The notes beneath the pieces were generated by a model, which was not told the origin of the DNA, did no database searches, and saw nothing but the letters and a program-made list of their open reading frames with translations. From Amblyomma americanum (Eukaryota > Arthropoda > Arachnida > Ixodida > Ixodidae), in contig NC_135497.1 of the NCBI RefSeq assembly GCF_052857255.1, forward strand, positions 198,199,855 through 198,263,854: a stretch of 64,000 nt of DNA. Reading direction: 5' to 3'. A program made the translations under genes and the position numbers. Below are positions 10,433 through 22,711 of this stretch, piece after piece (within the stretch, counting starts at the first letter, position 1; every line of letters starts with the position of its first letter).

Positions 10433-13400
10433 GGATCGCCTGCCTCTACACTACCATTTAATCTTGCATCTCGCTTGGAGCACTTGCTCGCTGTGAGTTG
10501 TGCACTGCGCATTGCGCGAAATTTTTTTCAGGCTACGGAGGTGTGAGCGTGGTTAAAATGCGTGACGAATGCTATTTTTATGGCGACGGCTCTTCACTAG
10601 TGGCAGGTTTCAACCGGGAAAGCGTGGCGAGGCTCCCGGAATGAATTAAAGAGGAGCCGGGCTGCCACCAAAAGAAAAGAAAGAAGGAAGGAAGGAAGCA
10701 AATATAGTGAGGAAGAAAGAAATGAAGAAAGTAGGAAAGATATAAAGAAAGCAAGAAAAAAGAAGGAAAGTAACAAAGAGAGAAGCGAGCAGAGACGTAT
10801 AAGACCATTTACTATCACGCCGTAAAGAGGCCATTAAACCGATTACCGTGCCCTTGAGAATAATGTAGATTCCAGGCTGGTTCATTAATCTTCTCCGCTT
10901 CCTCCCACCCGACGTTGCTGCGATGAACCGACACAGATGTGAGTGCAATGAAGGAGGCTGTGAGAGGGTGCCGCCGCAGATTTTATTTTCCATCTGGTAT
11001 AATTTCTCGTAACCGCGCTGTGCGAATTTAGCCACCGGTGTAATTTTGCTGAATCAAGTTGGACTGAGCGATCTGGAGCACTTGCGATGCGCTCAACGAG
11101 AGCATGAGCTCTGCTCTTTTTAACTGCTACGTTTTCGTAGAAATGAAACACATTATGCCACCATTAATAAGGTATTTTTTTAAAGAGTACTCAAAAACTT
11201 TGGTGAATGAGCAGTTTTAAAGAGGCCTTCATGAACATTATCATTGAGATAGTGCTCAATGGCCCCCCCCCCCCCCCCCCCCCGGTCTGGAATGGTATTC
11301 CTGATGACCTCACTATAATAAGAACTCTGTGCTCTCAGTAAAAAAAAAAATCTGCTCGGTCACCAGAAGTACTGTGTGAACCGTTGCTTTTTACTGCACT
11401 ATTTGCCGTGCCATTAATGCTGTCAAAGTGGACGCTTGGGAGAGTTGGTTGGACAATGTCGGAACAGTGCAGGAATGCGGACTAAATAAAAAGCACACAG
11501 GCAGGCCTCTGCCCTGTCTGTGTGGCATGCCGTGTATTAATGTGGATTCTTGCGTGAAACAACATGTTCGTGGGATTTTATTTATCTCCTGAGTACAGTG
11601 TTACATCTTGTTTTTGCTGCTGTCCGATGCGCGTGGTTATTAGAGGTGCACTGTGTGTCCTAGCGCTGCACATAATTTGTCAACTGTACGTTTCTGCCTG
11701 CTCCACTGTTACTAGCTTTGCGGCTCTGGGTGCAACCAGTTCATGTGTATATATATTTTTTTGGTGGGTGCGGGAGTAATAAGTTTGTAATGAAAAACAA
11801 ATTCCTACTCTAAGTACTAGCACAACATGCCTTTACCTTGGTAACACCACGTGATATTTCTTCAAACTTTATCTAACATGAGTACTCAGACCACGGACCC
11901 GTCAATGCATTCAACTAATATTTTCTTGTCTTTCTGGCAGTCCGGGACCCTCATATGCATTATTCATATTGTGGAGCTTTTTGCAGAGCACCGTAGTTTA
12001 TTAATATTACTTCACGCCGAGAACAATTCAGGGCTTTCCATGCTATTTACAAAATGTTCAGGATGTTGAATATCTAACCAAAGAATTATTTTGAAGCCTA
12101 TAAGCAAGTATAAGTGGAAAACTTAAGAACGGTTTTCACTTTCCCTGTATCCCAGTGTAGCAGCCTGTTCAGAAATAACGAATTCTAAAACCTTTTCCAC
12201 AGAAAAATTAGCCGCCCGGTTTCGCCCTGTGAAAGCGAGCAAGACCACGTAGCAACCGAGGGCGGATGCAGGGTGATGTTTCAAGCGTCGTCCTATTTGT
12301 CCCACCTTTTAACGAGATCACCATCAGGATAAAAATAAAATAGTACCACCGTATTTTCTCAGTGAAACCGCGGTGGTTCTTTCACGTACGCAACGTGATT
12401 CCAATGCTTGCAGCCCAGAATGAGCCCATAAATAACTTTTCTCGTAACATGACCTGACTCGCCGGCACGTTTTCCCCAGAAATGCACGCCGTAAGGCAAA
12501 ATGCGCTGACCCTCGAGCCCCGGGCTGCTACTTGCGTTTTAAAGGAAATTTGGCGGTTTGGAAGAGCAAGAAACGAGAAGAAACCGGATTGGGGGGTGGG
12601 GGGGGATTTACCTGCAAGAACGCCGAACCTCGTGGGACGTGGGAAACGTATGATGAGGTATAGCCGTATAGGGTGACACAGCGTGTAGGCGCTTTCTGCT
12701 GGAGGCAGAAATACGCCCTTGCTATACGACAGTTTTCTATGTACAAACTTAATTCTCAACAAACTAGTGGGGAGCCGTAATTTTCTATAATTCCATGGTA
12801 TGCGCAACATCTCTTTTTGTGTTGCCTTAAGAGCATACTGCGAGTAGGATCAACTAGTTGGCTTTCTGATGGAGGAACTAGTGTCATTAGAATTAGAACT
12901 CTAGCTTTTGAACGCCGTAAAGAACCTTTGATGTAAGAATTCAATAAAAAATGTTGCTTAGTTTTTCACAATATCGCACCAGCCGACTGCGCCGCCCTGC
13001 GCACTGGGAACCCCGGGCTTCTGGTGCAACGTCGCTCGCAGGGCCCAATCACTGGTATCGCAGCGTGCCGTATTGCAAAACAACACCATGGCTGGCCTAC
13101 CGAAGCCTGGAACAAGAGCGGCAGGCGGGACAGAGAAGATGACGCATGGTTGTTGTCTAGATGGCCCTGCCTGGGCATCTGGTGTCACTGCTCTTGTAGA
13201 CGCGTGCATTCGGCCGACAGCGAAGTGGGCCTAGTGTGCACGCCGCGGTGCTAAGGATATTTTCGAGCTTTGTGCAGTATTTTTAGGAACTATAATAAAG
13301 GCTGTAAAGACAACTGAACAGGTGCCAGTATTTATCTCTTGTGCGTGGTACCATTCGCAGAACAAAAATAAAGTTTAGTGAGGTCATAGAAAGTCAAGAA

Positions 13401-14333
13401 GAGAAAATAATTAATGGCTCACCAACACATATCGACATATGCACACAGACATTCAGAGAGAAAGTAAACTGTTACATGCAACCAGAAATGCTTCGATCAA
13501 ATCATTTCGCTTCATCCAGATCGACCCCTTACGAAAACACGAAGTTGACGTTTGTGGAGATTGCGTGGGGCTGCGGCGTCTGATACAATAAGAGGCTGTC
13601 CTCAGAAATATGGTAACAATTCACGACTGGGTGGCGTTAATGCTCTACTATCGCCAACATTCGTTTAATGTTGGCAGCAATTAAATATTAAAGCGCTCTC
13701 AGATTGGCAAGGCGCCCGCCGATCTGGCAAGGTTTTCATTTGTGGAAAGCTTGGCAAATTTGAGAAATCAGTACGTAACTAAAAATATTATTAAAAATCT
13801 CGGCATATCGGTGATTGCAAAAAACGGAATGAACGCTGTTTGAAATACCGCAGCTGCATGATTCTACGTGAAAAAGTAGTATTTAAAGGAAATATCCTGG
13901 AAACAACACAGCGAGGCTGATATCAGCCTCGATTAAGTTACCTCTGCTGTGATACTCACAATTACGTGCAACTTTGTGCTCTGAAACCACAAAGATGTTC
14001 GCATCTTTACGGTGTTAATGTAATGTCGTGCAATTTCTTGTTCCCCGTGACTCACTTTTCTTTCTACTCTCTCTCGTCTTTCGCTCCCTTTGTTTCTGCC
14101 CCATATTTTCAGGTGAGCCCACCGAGCATTACGTCTTGTTCAACTCCATGCCCTTAATTCGTTTCTTATCCTTCTCTAGACAAATTTTTCCCAAGTTCAA
14201 AAACTGTGCCCTTTTCTGCTATGACGCTGCTGTGGGCCCCCTTACTAGCAAAACATTAACGAAATCGAGGTGCAGTCGCTCCGCTGCCTCTGCTGTGTAA
14301 CATCCTTCGGTAACTCCGAAATGGAAGCTACCG
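10433..14333. other. Unassigned stretch with low-complexity tracts
   Basis: No gene or transposon is recognised. Notable items are a purine-rich GAAG/AAAG tract at about 10668-10795, a run of 21 C at 11263-11283, and a perfect 20-bp palindrome (CGAGGCTGATATCAGCCTCG) at 13912-13931. The strand-spanning frames at 12380-12810 and 12950-13250 have no motif I recognise. An AATAAAG near 13292 is an isolated polyadenylation-like hexamer. Confidence 0.4.
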
Positions 14334-14344
14334 TTAAAATTATT

Positions 14345-14650
14345 ACCGCCGCGGTGGCTCAGTGGTAAGGGCGCTCGGCTACTGATCCGGAGTTCTCGGG
14401 TTCGAACCCGACCGCGGCGGCAGCGTTTTTATGGAGGAAAAACGCTAAGGCGCCCGTGTGCTGTGCGATGTCAGTGCACGTTAAAGATCCCCAGGTGGTC
14501 GAAATTATTCCGGAGCCCTCCACTACGGCACCTCTTGATTCCTTTCTTCTTTCACTCCCTCTTTTATCCCTTCCCTTACAGTGTGGTTCAGGTGTCCAAC
14601 GATATATGAGACAGATACTGCGCAATTTCCTTTCCGCCAAAACCAATTAA
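14345..14650 (+). mobile_element. tRNA-derived SINE (family 1) with 11-bp TSD
   Basis: TTAAAATTATT flanks the element exactly on both sides (14334-14344 and 14651-14661), a perfect target-site duplication. The 5' part (14348-14418) is tRNA-like: 7-bp acceptor GCCGCGG pairing perfectly with CCGCGGC, A box TGGCTCAGTGG, B box GGTTCGAACCC. The T-loop is one nucleotide short. The body contains CACGTTAAAGATCCCCAGG and ends in CCAATTAATTAAAA. Transcription would be by Pol III and movement by a LINE in trans. It resembles the tRNA-headed SINEs known in ticks (for example Ruka); I have not checked which named family it is. Confidence 0.93.
14348..14418 (+). promoter_or_regulatory. tRNA-like Pol III promoter head of the SINE
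   Basis: An internal A box (about 14355-14365) and B box (about 14398-14408) sit at tRNA spacing in a sequence that still folds as a tRNA acceptor, D and T arm. The anticodon-loop position reads CTACTGA, but the T-loop is shortened and the SINE body follows without a terminator. I therefore do not call a functional tRNA. Confidence 0.8.
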
Positions 14651-14661
14651 TTAAAATTATT

Positions 14662-17600
14662 GAAGTTTCTCGCAAGCGAGAACACTCGTTACTGGATAGT
14701 GCCTATGAATTTGTCCGTTGCCGTATACCATAGGCATAGCCAACTACGGACCGTTCTAACCTTTCTGATACGGCACCCTATCTGCTTACGCTGGCTGAAA
14801 TTTCCACTTCACTGCCAGCACATTGTGAGGCAGAGCATAAGGGCAGCTTCCTCGGTGTGGCGCTGTCGATAGTAATTGTCAGACCCAGCGGAAGAATAAC
14901 AACTTTCGCAAACAACAGCGCCGTAGGTGCCCATAGGAATATATATTTATAACAGCTGAAATAGTTTTAAATTGCGCATCCTGCGTCATGCCCCTGAAGT
15001 ATAATCTGCACGTGTAGCTGCCAGCTCGGGAAGCATATATTATGGTGGTAGCTTCTGTTGTGCGATATTCAAGGCCGGTTAGGCTCCGGTCATGACTGTC
15101 AATTTATTTAGTGACAGGAAATGCGACACAAAGAAATGGTGGCGCCACTGTGATCACATGCGGTCATGATTATCTTGTAACTTGTAAGTGTTTTAGCATC
15201 TTTCATGACTTCATCCAACCCAAAAATAATTGCCATCCTCCTTTCATTACACGCGCTTGACGTGTACTTGCCTACTGCAGTTGAGAGGGAAATAGGAGCT
15301 TCCTTTAGACGTACGACCACACGACGCAAGACCACACGTACGAGTGGACTTACTCTAAGTGCGAAATGCACCACAAAGGCTCAGTCTACTCTTATAAAAT
15401 TTGGATCATGTTCGAACTTCGTAATTAATTTGCAGACAAAACTTATATCTTTAGATACATAGACTAGGAGCCGCCTACTTCTCGTTCATCAGGAGAGAAA
15501 TGTTTATCTTTAGCAAGCAAATAATTCCTCTTCGAAGTGAAGGAAAGCTCCCGTGAGGGCGTCTTCACTTTCATCGGAGGATTGTAGGGAAATCGATGAA
15601 GAAGAGCCTAGGGGGTGACATATACGGTAAGGTGAGGGTGAGACGGCAAGCCCATGGACCAGCCTTTTGCGATCACCTGCATCATGTCTCGGCCAGCGCA
15701 TCTTTCATTTTTCGGCAATTTAAGCGTATAGCGACCTGAAGAAACTGATAAACATTTATTTCTCTGAACTCGAACTTGTTCCGTAAGTGACACATCTTCT
15801 CTTGTACTTAGTCATTCTTTACCCCTTCGTCCTTTCGCACTTTGTGGGCTTATTGTCCATGGTCGCAGGTGGCAGTCTTTATTAAATTGTTTTCAGCATG
15901 CGTTGCAGTTGCTCAGAATTACAGCAGGGGAATGTGCTAACAATGAAAACAATGCCACCTGGTAATTCTAAAATCATAAAGAAAAAAAATTGCAAATATA
16001 AACAACACAACCATAAGTACAAAATATGGTGTCTAAATAACACACTACAATGTAGTGCAAAAAGATTAACTGTCATGAACTGTCATGGTCAACGCCCCAA
16101 AGTAAACGAAAAGCTGTATTCTGACTAAAAAAAAACAACGTCCGAATCACGTACTGTTGTGCCAAAATCGGTTGGTGTCGATTAGAAGGGTGACCTGAGG
16201 TGGAAACGGCGGTATGAGCAATCGGTATGCCGCGCACTCACAACGTGTTCTTTCACCTTCCAGCCGACACTGCCGACAGGATGCTGTTTTATACGGACTA
16301 TTATTATTATTATTATTAAGAAGCGCTGCGAGACAAACACGCGTGCAGCTCTGCAATGGGAAAAAGCTGATACGTTTACTGTGGATGGTATACATCGCGA
16401 AAACAGCGACCAACTCACCAAGCGTCGCATCCACCGCCGGATGAGACGGCTTTTAATGTTACTGCTGCACATGACTCGGCCGCGCCAGCTGCCGCGATCG
16501 CCATGTGATCAGCGCCGTGTGTTGGTCACGTGTCTGTTAGCGTATATGACTGAAAGAAGCGCTTTTCCTGCTGTGTGAAGTTGCTGGATTGTTGTCGCCG
16601 AAGTCAACGGTTGAACGGCGCCTGCGTCTTCATTCTTAACAGATGCTCGTTGGGATATCTGAGCTAAGAATCTATAAATTCCTGGGCATATTAGACTATA
16701 GCTACGGCAATGCCGATGCCACCATTGAAGTGGGTTGCACGAAGAAAATATTTACCTTACCTAACTCTATATGTAGTCCGAAGATCATGTGAGATAAAAT
16801 TCTTTCAAGTTAGTTTGAGGACGTGAACCTTGCACTTGTCCAAATCCATCCATTTGCTTTCCTGAAAACCAAGTTAGGGGAAAGTTCTTGTTGCCAACGT
16901 GGAGCACCGTTGCTTTTTTATGAGCATTTAGGATTATGTACCCCCGTGTAGTAAACGGCCCCAGGGTACTGACTTGAAACGCAATTTCGGCAGCTCCTTG
17001 CAAAGTGCCCACGTCACTCAAACCGGGTGTGCAGGGTAATTTCGCGCCAGGGTGTCACTACGCAGGGCCCGCTATGCTGACCCCTCTTGTTTTTAACTCA
17101 TATTGGGTTCGGAGCATTCTGCTTTGTGGAAAATTCACCGGTAGCAGTGCTCTCCTTTTTTCCTCTCACGATATTACGGCGGATTTTTCCTTCCGCGGCA
17201 AGTTCGAGAAAGCAGGCACGCTGGCCAGTTAAGTTCCAGAGTTAGTCAAATGCCTATGCTTGCCAAATGCCGCCTGGCCGGGCTCAAAGGACGTGCGAAC
17301 CAAGCGTTGCGACTGATTCTACCCCGCTACTCATATATATGCGTAAAACTTTTGCCAGAACATAAATGATTCGCATTTTCAATTCCAAATTCTCTCACAA
17401 ATGCTCTCGCCCAGCTGGCGCGCTCAGGACTTCTGTTCTTCGTTTATTACTCAGTAATGCCTGCACAAATTGGCGGTATATGAAATAGTAACTTCAGCGT
17501 TAAGGCAAAGTGAAGGCATGAGAGGGCAGATATTTTTACCAGGTGAGGGTGAAGAATGGTTGAAGAAGACAACAAAATGAAGGTGAGGATGAGGAAGGTA

Positions 17601-20600
17601 CGAAGTTTTAGAGGGGGCATGAGGGAGGAAAAGTATAAATTAGGGCATCTGCCTATCTCCGACCGTTATAGCAAGAGAATGCTGCGTGTGCAATTCATTC
17701 GAACTGAATAAAGTATACGCGTAAGAGGCTATACGTAAAAAAGGCGTGTTTTGGCGCACACCTCTCCTGCGATAGAGCTGAGCTGTCAACGATTCCATTC
17801 ATGAAGTCGCTGCAATGCGAAACCATGTAAGACGTCATTCTCGTTTTTCAGCTATGGCTTAGGTTGAGCCTTGCGGGACTGGGTTGTTTGTTCTAGAATA
17901 TCAGACAAACCCGTATGTGAGAACGGGTGTTGACACCCTTTCTACTCGCTTCATGTTCCTTTTTCGAGAGGAGAAGATGGCCTTGTGTTGAAATACAAAC
18001 ACTAGGCAATAGTGGCGCCTCAGCAATATGACGAGCGGCAGTATCCCATAATGCCTCACGATTCCGAAAGCTCGACGAGAACCGGCCAGTGCGGGCACCA
18101 TCTGCGCGCTCCCAAAACGCCGGGAAGGTCGTTGCACTCTACTGGGTGCTGCGAACTCACCGAGACGCAAGCTGTCGGCCCCCTTCACACATGTTTCCAA
18201 TGGCGCGCGCCCGTCTTCTTGTTCATACTTTGCTAAACCTCGTGAGCTGCGGACTCTGTTCTCGCTCTGAAACTGATTGTTTTGGGGCTGTCGGCGCTCT
18301 CGCTCGGTGACGGACTCGCCTACGAGCTACGTGCAGGTCGACGTACACTGGGCATCGGTGACTGTTTGCGTAGGTCCGCGGGCTTTAAGCTGGCTCTTTT
18401 TTTCAATCATTTTCGGATCTGCGCGATCTATCAGAACTTGCTCGTCTCCCGCTCGCTGCCTTTTTTCTTTCATTTTGGCCCGCTTTTTAAGATTTTTGTT
18501 CGTTATTGCTAGAGAAACAAGCGTCCATAGCCGGGATTCAGTTCTGAAAAACATGGGTCACAAGCCCAAAGAGACGCAAGGGGCTTCACTGTCTGTGTGG
18601 CAGCCAAAGAAAAAGAAAACAGAATGCGCTCACTAAAAAAAGGGTTCTATCGGTATCTCTAACGAAAGGTGCATTTTTCTTCAAGTCAAGGACCAGTAAA
18701 CTTTTGCAGGATAAATTTAACTAAGTTGTTGCACGAAAAAAAAACAATCAGAAAGTTTTTGTTTTTTTCAGAGGGCCTTGCTCGCGATGTGTAAACTAAG
18801 GAAAAATATACACGAGTGCCTCGTTTTAACATCGTTAGTCTTTCCCAGTACTGAGCCCGCTCAGATAATGTACGGAAGGCTGAAATCCGAGAAAACAAAG
18901 GCGCAGATTCTTGAAAATGACCGAAATGATGAGGACACGTCGTGGCCAGCTCGCAGAAAATGGAGGCGCGAATGAAAGGACAGTTTCCGCAGCCGATTCA
19001 GGTGAAAGTTGCAAGGCAGTACGGCGGATGCATGCACAACGTAGAGGTACAAGGCCTGTCGTTGCTTTCCCTTTCTGCCTGCAGCGACTTTTTAGGAAAT
19101 GGTACGTCACTTTCTCTCTGCGAGAAGGCTTTTAATTAAAATTCCTTGCTGTTCGTTCACGTCGCTCAGACGGTCCATTCATACACACCTGAAACGAAAA
19201 ATGAGAAGGCGGGCAGGCATTTGAGCTCGAATTAGTGAAGTCGCACGCTTCTTCGTCTCGGCCACATGAAATTAAAAACAAAACAAATAACGGTGCCTTC
19301 GAAACGCTTCAAGGAGGCATTGGTTTGAAGGCGTTTGTATCAGTGGCGGCTGAGTGCATGGCTGAGAATCCTGGCAGGCCCTTCCATGGCTTTCTCTGTG
19401 CATGCTTTTAAGCATGAGATGGCCGTTGTCGGCAAAGACAATCGAACATTGCCGCGAAACTACGGTGAGACTGAAGCCAAAACTGAGGCCGTAATGAACC
19501 GTCTCGAGAACTGAAATTTCCGCCCAAAATGGAGGCAGCAGAAAAAAAAATATTACCAAGTGACCACCAAAATTGCTACGCACTTCAGCGCTTGTTGTAT
19601 ATTTAATTGTGCTTTAACCGATAACGATGGTGATGCTCTTCGAGCTATCTTCGCAACGGCGAGGAATATATCCAGCAAAAAACAACGCATGGCTAAAAAG
19701 GTAATCCATATTATTTTCATGGTGGCTGCCATCGCTTTATTATCACAGCAGTAACCGGACGTACTATAAACTTTCTGCACAGGTGTATACAGGTGTTACA
19801 GTAGGTGAATGAGCTTGTAAGATTCGTTTTCAGTTCGAAATTTTGCTCGATCTTGTCTTGGAGGAACTATTCGAACTTGAAAGCTTGAGTGTTAAAGTTG
19901 CCGGGAAGCGCGACCGATATTTCATTCAAGTCGGGCAGTGTGCGGAACGTGTGAACTCGAGTACTCGAACCTGCGGTTCGTTGGGAATCGTGTAGGGGGC
20001 GGTGATAGTGAGCTCGTTCTTGATCCGAATTTCGTCAGCAAAGTCTCGCAGATAAGCTCTCGGGGGAACGTCCACTTATGTGGCGCTAACGCCGTTAGCA
20101 AACTTTTTCCATTTTTTCTGCAGTCCCGGTGTGGAGAGGCGGAGTAGGACGGCCGTGAGAAGAAGGTCTATACCGTTAAATTTATTCCCCGTGTGGCAAT
20201 TCACAGTATTCCAATATTCCAAGCATTTTTTTTCCAGTTGGAGCTTTTGGTTATCTGTCTTTATCAGCGTTGCCTTTTGAGACCTGACACAACGACCTTA
20301 TCGCTAGCTAGCTATCTGCCCGGACACCACAAGTCGCAGCGGGTCACAATACTGCTACTGCTGCGAAAGAATAAATCTAGAAAAAAAAACGTTTCGAAAG
20401 GACGACACCAGGGTCTCTTCACGTACAGCTTACGCCAATATGAAAGGGAAGAAATTCTGATGCAGTTAATGAGCACTCCATAATTATGTGTGAAAAACGC
20501 ACCTCTTCCTGTTTTCTAAGTAGCTGTTCGTCTTGGTTTATAATATCCAAAAATAATTTTCAGCTGCAGTAGAGAAATAACTATTCGTTATTTGGTGCGG

Positions 20601-21373
20601 CCCGGTTGTTGCCCTTCATATTAGAGGGCTCTGTACATCGCAGCCATAGCACTAGCAGCGCTGCTATATCCCCGTATGCGCTTCCCAAAGAAGGACAGTT
20701 GAATGCGGCTTGATTGAGTTATGGTTAGACGTGCTCTGTTCGGAACGCGAGGCGGGAAAAGTAGTGGGCGCGGACGGGGGCCAAACGCAAACCCTTTCCA
20801 ACCCTGCTCTCCTTCATGAAATTCTTCGCGTAGGCGTGTCTTGGCAGCGCACTTTCTTCTACTGCGGAGAACTGCTATCACCGTTGCCACTAGGCCGCCT
20901 CCCTTTTCCCGGGACGCCTGGCTAGCCGACGGCGTAAACTTCAGCCTGCATCTACACTCAATACACGTCTGTGATCTGCTTGGTCTAGGCACTTATTCCA
21001 GGGTTCACGCAATCCGCGCTGCGGACATGGAATAAAGTTGCTCTTTGTCTCTTGCGATTTCACTGTGCACGGTAGTTCATAGCGTAGCGTTTGCACGACA
21101 TACCACGCTCATGCTGTCCCGCATCAGAGTCTCAGAGAGTATAGGTTGTTTTTATTGCTGAAAACTTTTAATATTAGAATAGTACTCCGCGAACGCGAGC
21201 CTCCTGAAATTAGGTTGTCATTAGCACTGTATGGGGTGATTGCATGCTGCGATAATTAAAGCGTTGAAAGCGTGACAGTGCCATCACTGTAGTGCTCGCG
21301 CGTCCCTTCCCCGGCTGTTGAGTTCGGAAAGGGGGCGATGCACTGTTGGCTGATGGGATTATAATTGACCTAT
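14662..21373. other. Unassigned stretch
   Basis: About 6.7 kb without a recognisable gene. A TTA trinucleotide run lies at 16299-16318. 17500-17640 is purine-rich. 18000-18640 and 20600-21000 are richer in CpG and open in several frames, with no motif. The small frame starting at 18552 (MGHKPKETQG..., 27 codons, lysine-rich end) and the AATAAAG at 21032 are isolated signals I could not connect into a gene. Confidence 0.35.
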
Positions 21374-21412
21374 TAAGCAAACACGAAGTGCTTCGCACTT
21401 CGTGTTTGCTTA
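21374..21412. repeat. Perfect 18-bp-arm hairpin upstream of LINE
   Basis: TAAGCAAACACGAAGTGC at 21374-21391 is followed by a 3-nt loop (TTC) and its exact reverse complement at 21395-21412. It lies immediately before the 5' limit of the I-clade LINE. It is too perfect for an old relic and could be a snap-back formed when the 5' end of the LINE copy was joined to the genome. Confidence 0.9.
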
Positions 21413-21474
21413 TACGGGTTATTATACGGGCCTGCAACGGCAAGTGCAAAACCAAAGACTTCATCGTGAGACTT

Positions 21475-22709
21475 CGCCCGGGCTCAAATAATCGCCAAAG
21501 TAATTCGGAACATCACCGCCCTCCACATGGATGGTCAGGACTACCAAGTGAACGCCTACTGTGCATTCCCAGAAGAATTTAAAAGAGGAGTTATCCACGG
21601 GCTCCCGGCCGGAACGCCGGGAAGCTATCTCAAGGAAAACCTATGGCTGTGGTCCCAAGGCGTAGCGATCGTCCGGGCCAGGATGTTGGGAAAAACAAAG
21701 ACGGCGTTAGTCACCGTCGATGGACCATACATCCCGAAACAAGTTATATTCGAAAGCGGCGAGCACTTTTGCTACCCGTACCGCCCAACGCGGCAAGTGT
21801 GCCATGTATGCCATCAGCAGGGTCATCGGTCGGACGTCTGCCCGACACCGAATACCCGGAGCTGCCGACAGTGCCGCGCACAGAACCCAGCGGAGGGCCA
21901 CACCTGCCAACCGAAGTGCCTCAACTGCGGCGGCGAGCACGTTACCGGATCGAGGGAGTGTCGAGAACGACTCAAGCGACCAAGGGAACTACGAGGCCCC
22001 GCATACAGAGACAACCACGGCAGCAGGAGGGACCAACCGAAACGCCAGCACCGGCCGCGGTGGTTCAGCTCGGATCGAGACTCGAACGGGTCCAGGAGCA
22101 GATCTCGGAGCCGGAATCGAGGCCCACGGAACCAGTCCGAGAGCCAGTCCGGGAGCAGATCCCGGAGCAGTCCCTTTGTTGCCGCTGGCCCCGGTCATCA
22201 AGTGCATCCAGCAGCAGCAGCAGCAGCAGCAGAAAAAGAAGGGACAACCCCGCCAGGGCGGAGGCACCAAGGTGAGCTTGAAGGCAGGCCCTCCCAAATC
22301 CCTGTTTCCGCACTCGGGAGACAAAAACATTGAACATAAGAGCAGCCCTAGCAAGAGGGAGAAACAGTTAGAAGAAGTCAAACAGCTTAAACAGCAACTA
22401 AGCGGCTGTTACAAGCTAATAGAAGAACTGAATAGGAAACTCGACGAGTTTGCGAGTCAAGTTAGGGACCAGAGGGCACGCACTCCCTCTCCAAAGACGC
22501 AACCACAAATCGAAACAGGTAAGGCAGGGGACCTAGCAGGTATAACCAAAATTCTAGAAAACATGCAACAAAAATTCCAAGCGATAGAACAGCGCATGGG
22601 AATGATGGATGTTGAAATACGCAGCCAGCGCAAACAAAGAATAACGGAAAGCGTAATGGACAAATTTAATGCACGACGCCCACTGCAGGATTCGTATCTA
22701 GAAAATTAA
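21475..22709 (+). pseudogene. LINE ORF1: Gag-like zinc-knuckle protein (frameshifted)
   Basis: ORF1 proteins of I-clade LINEs bind the element RNA and form the RNP. The frame starting at 21527 encodes a conserved N-terminal block, then three Cys/His knuckles between 21800 and 21961: CHVCHQQGHRSDVC, CRQCRAQNPAEGHTC and CLNCGGEHVTGSREC. An Arg/Ser-rich stretch follows (about 22080-22180). The C-terminal part lies in another frame ending at 22709 and has heptad-like KREKQLEEVKQLKQQL and LAGITKILENMQQKFQAIEQ, a likely coiled coil. The switch lies around 22180-22260, near an array of eight CAG units (22209-22232). An upstream block KDFIVRLRPGS near 21455 is in yet another frame. Confidence 0.85.
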
Positions 22710-22711
22710 TC

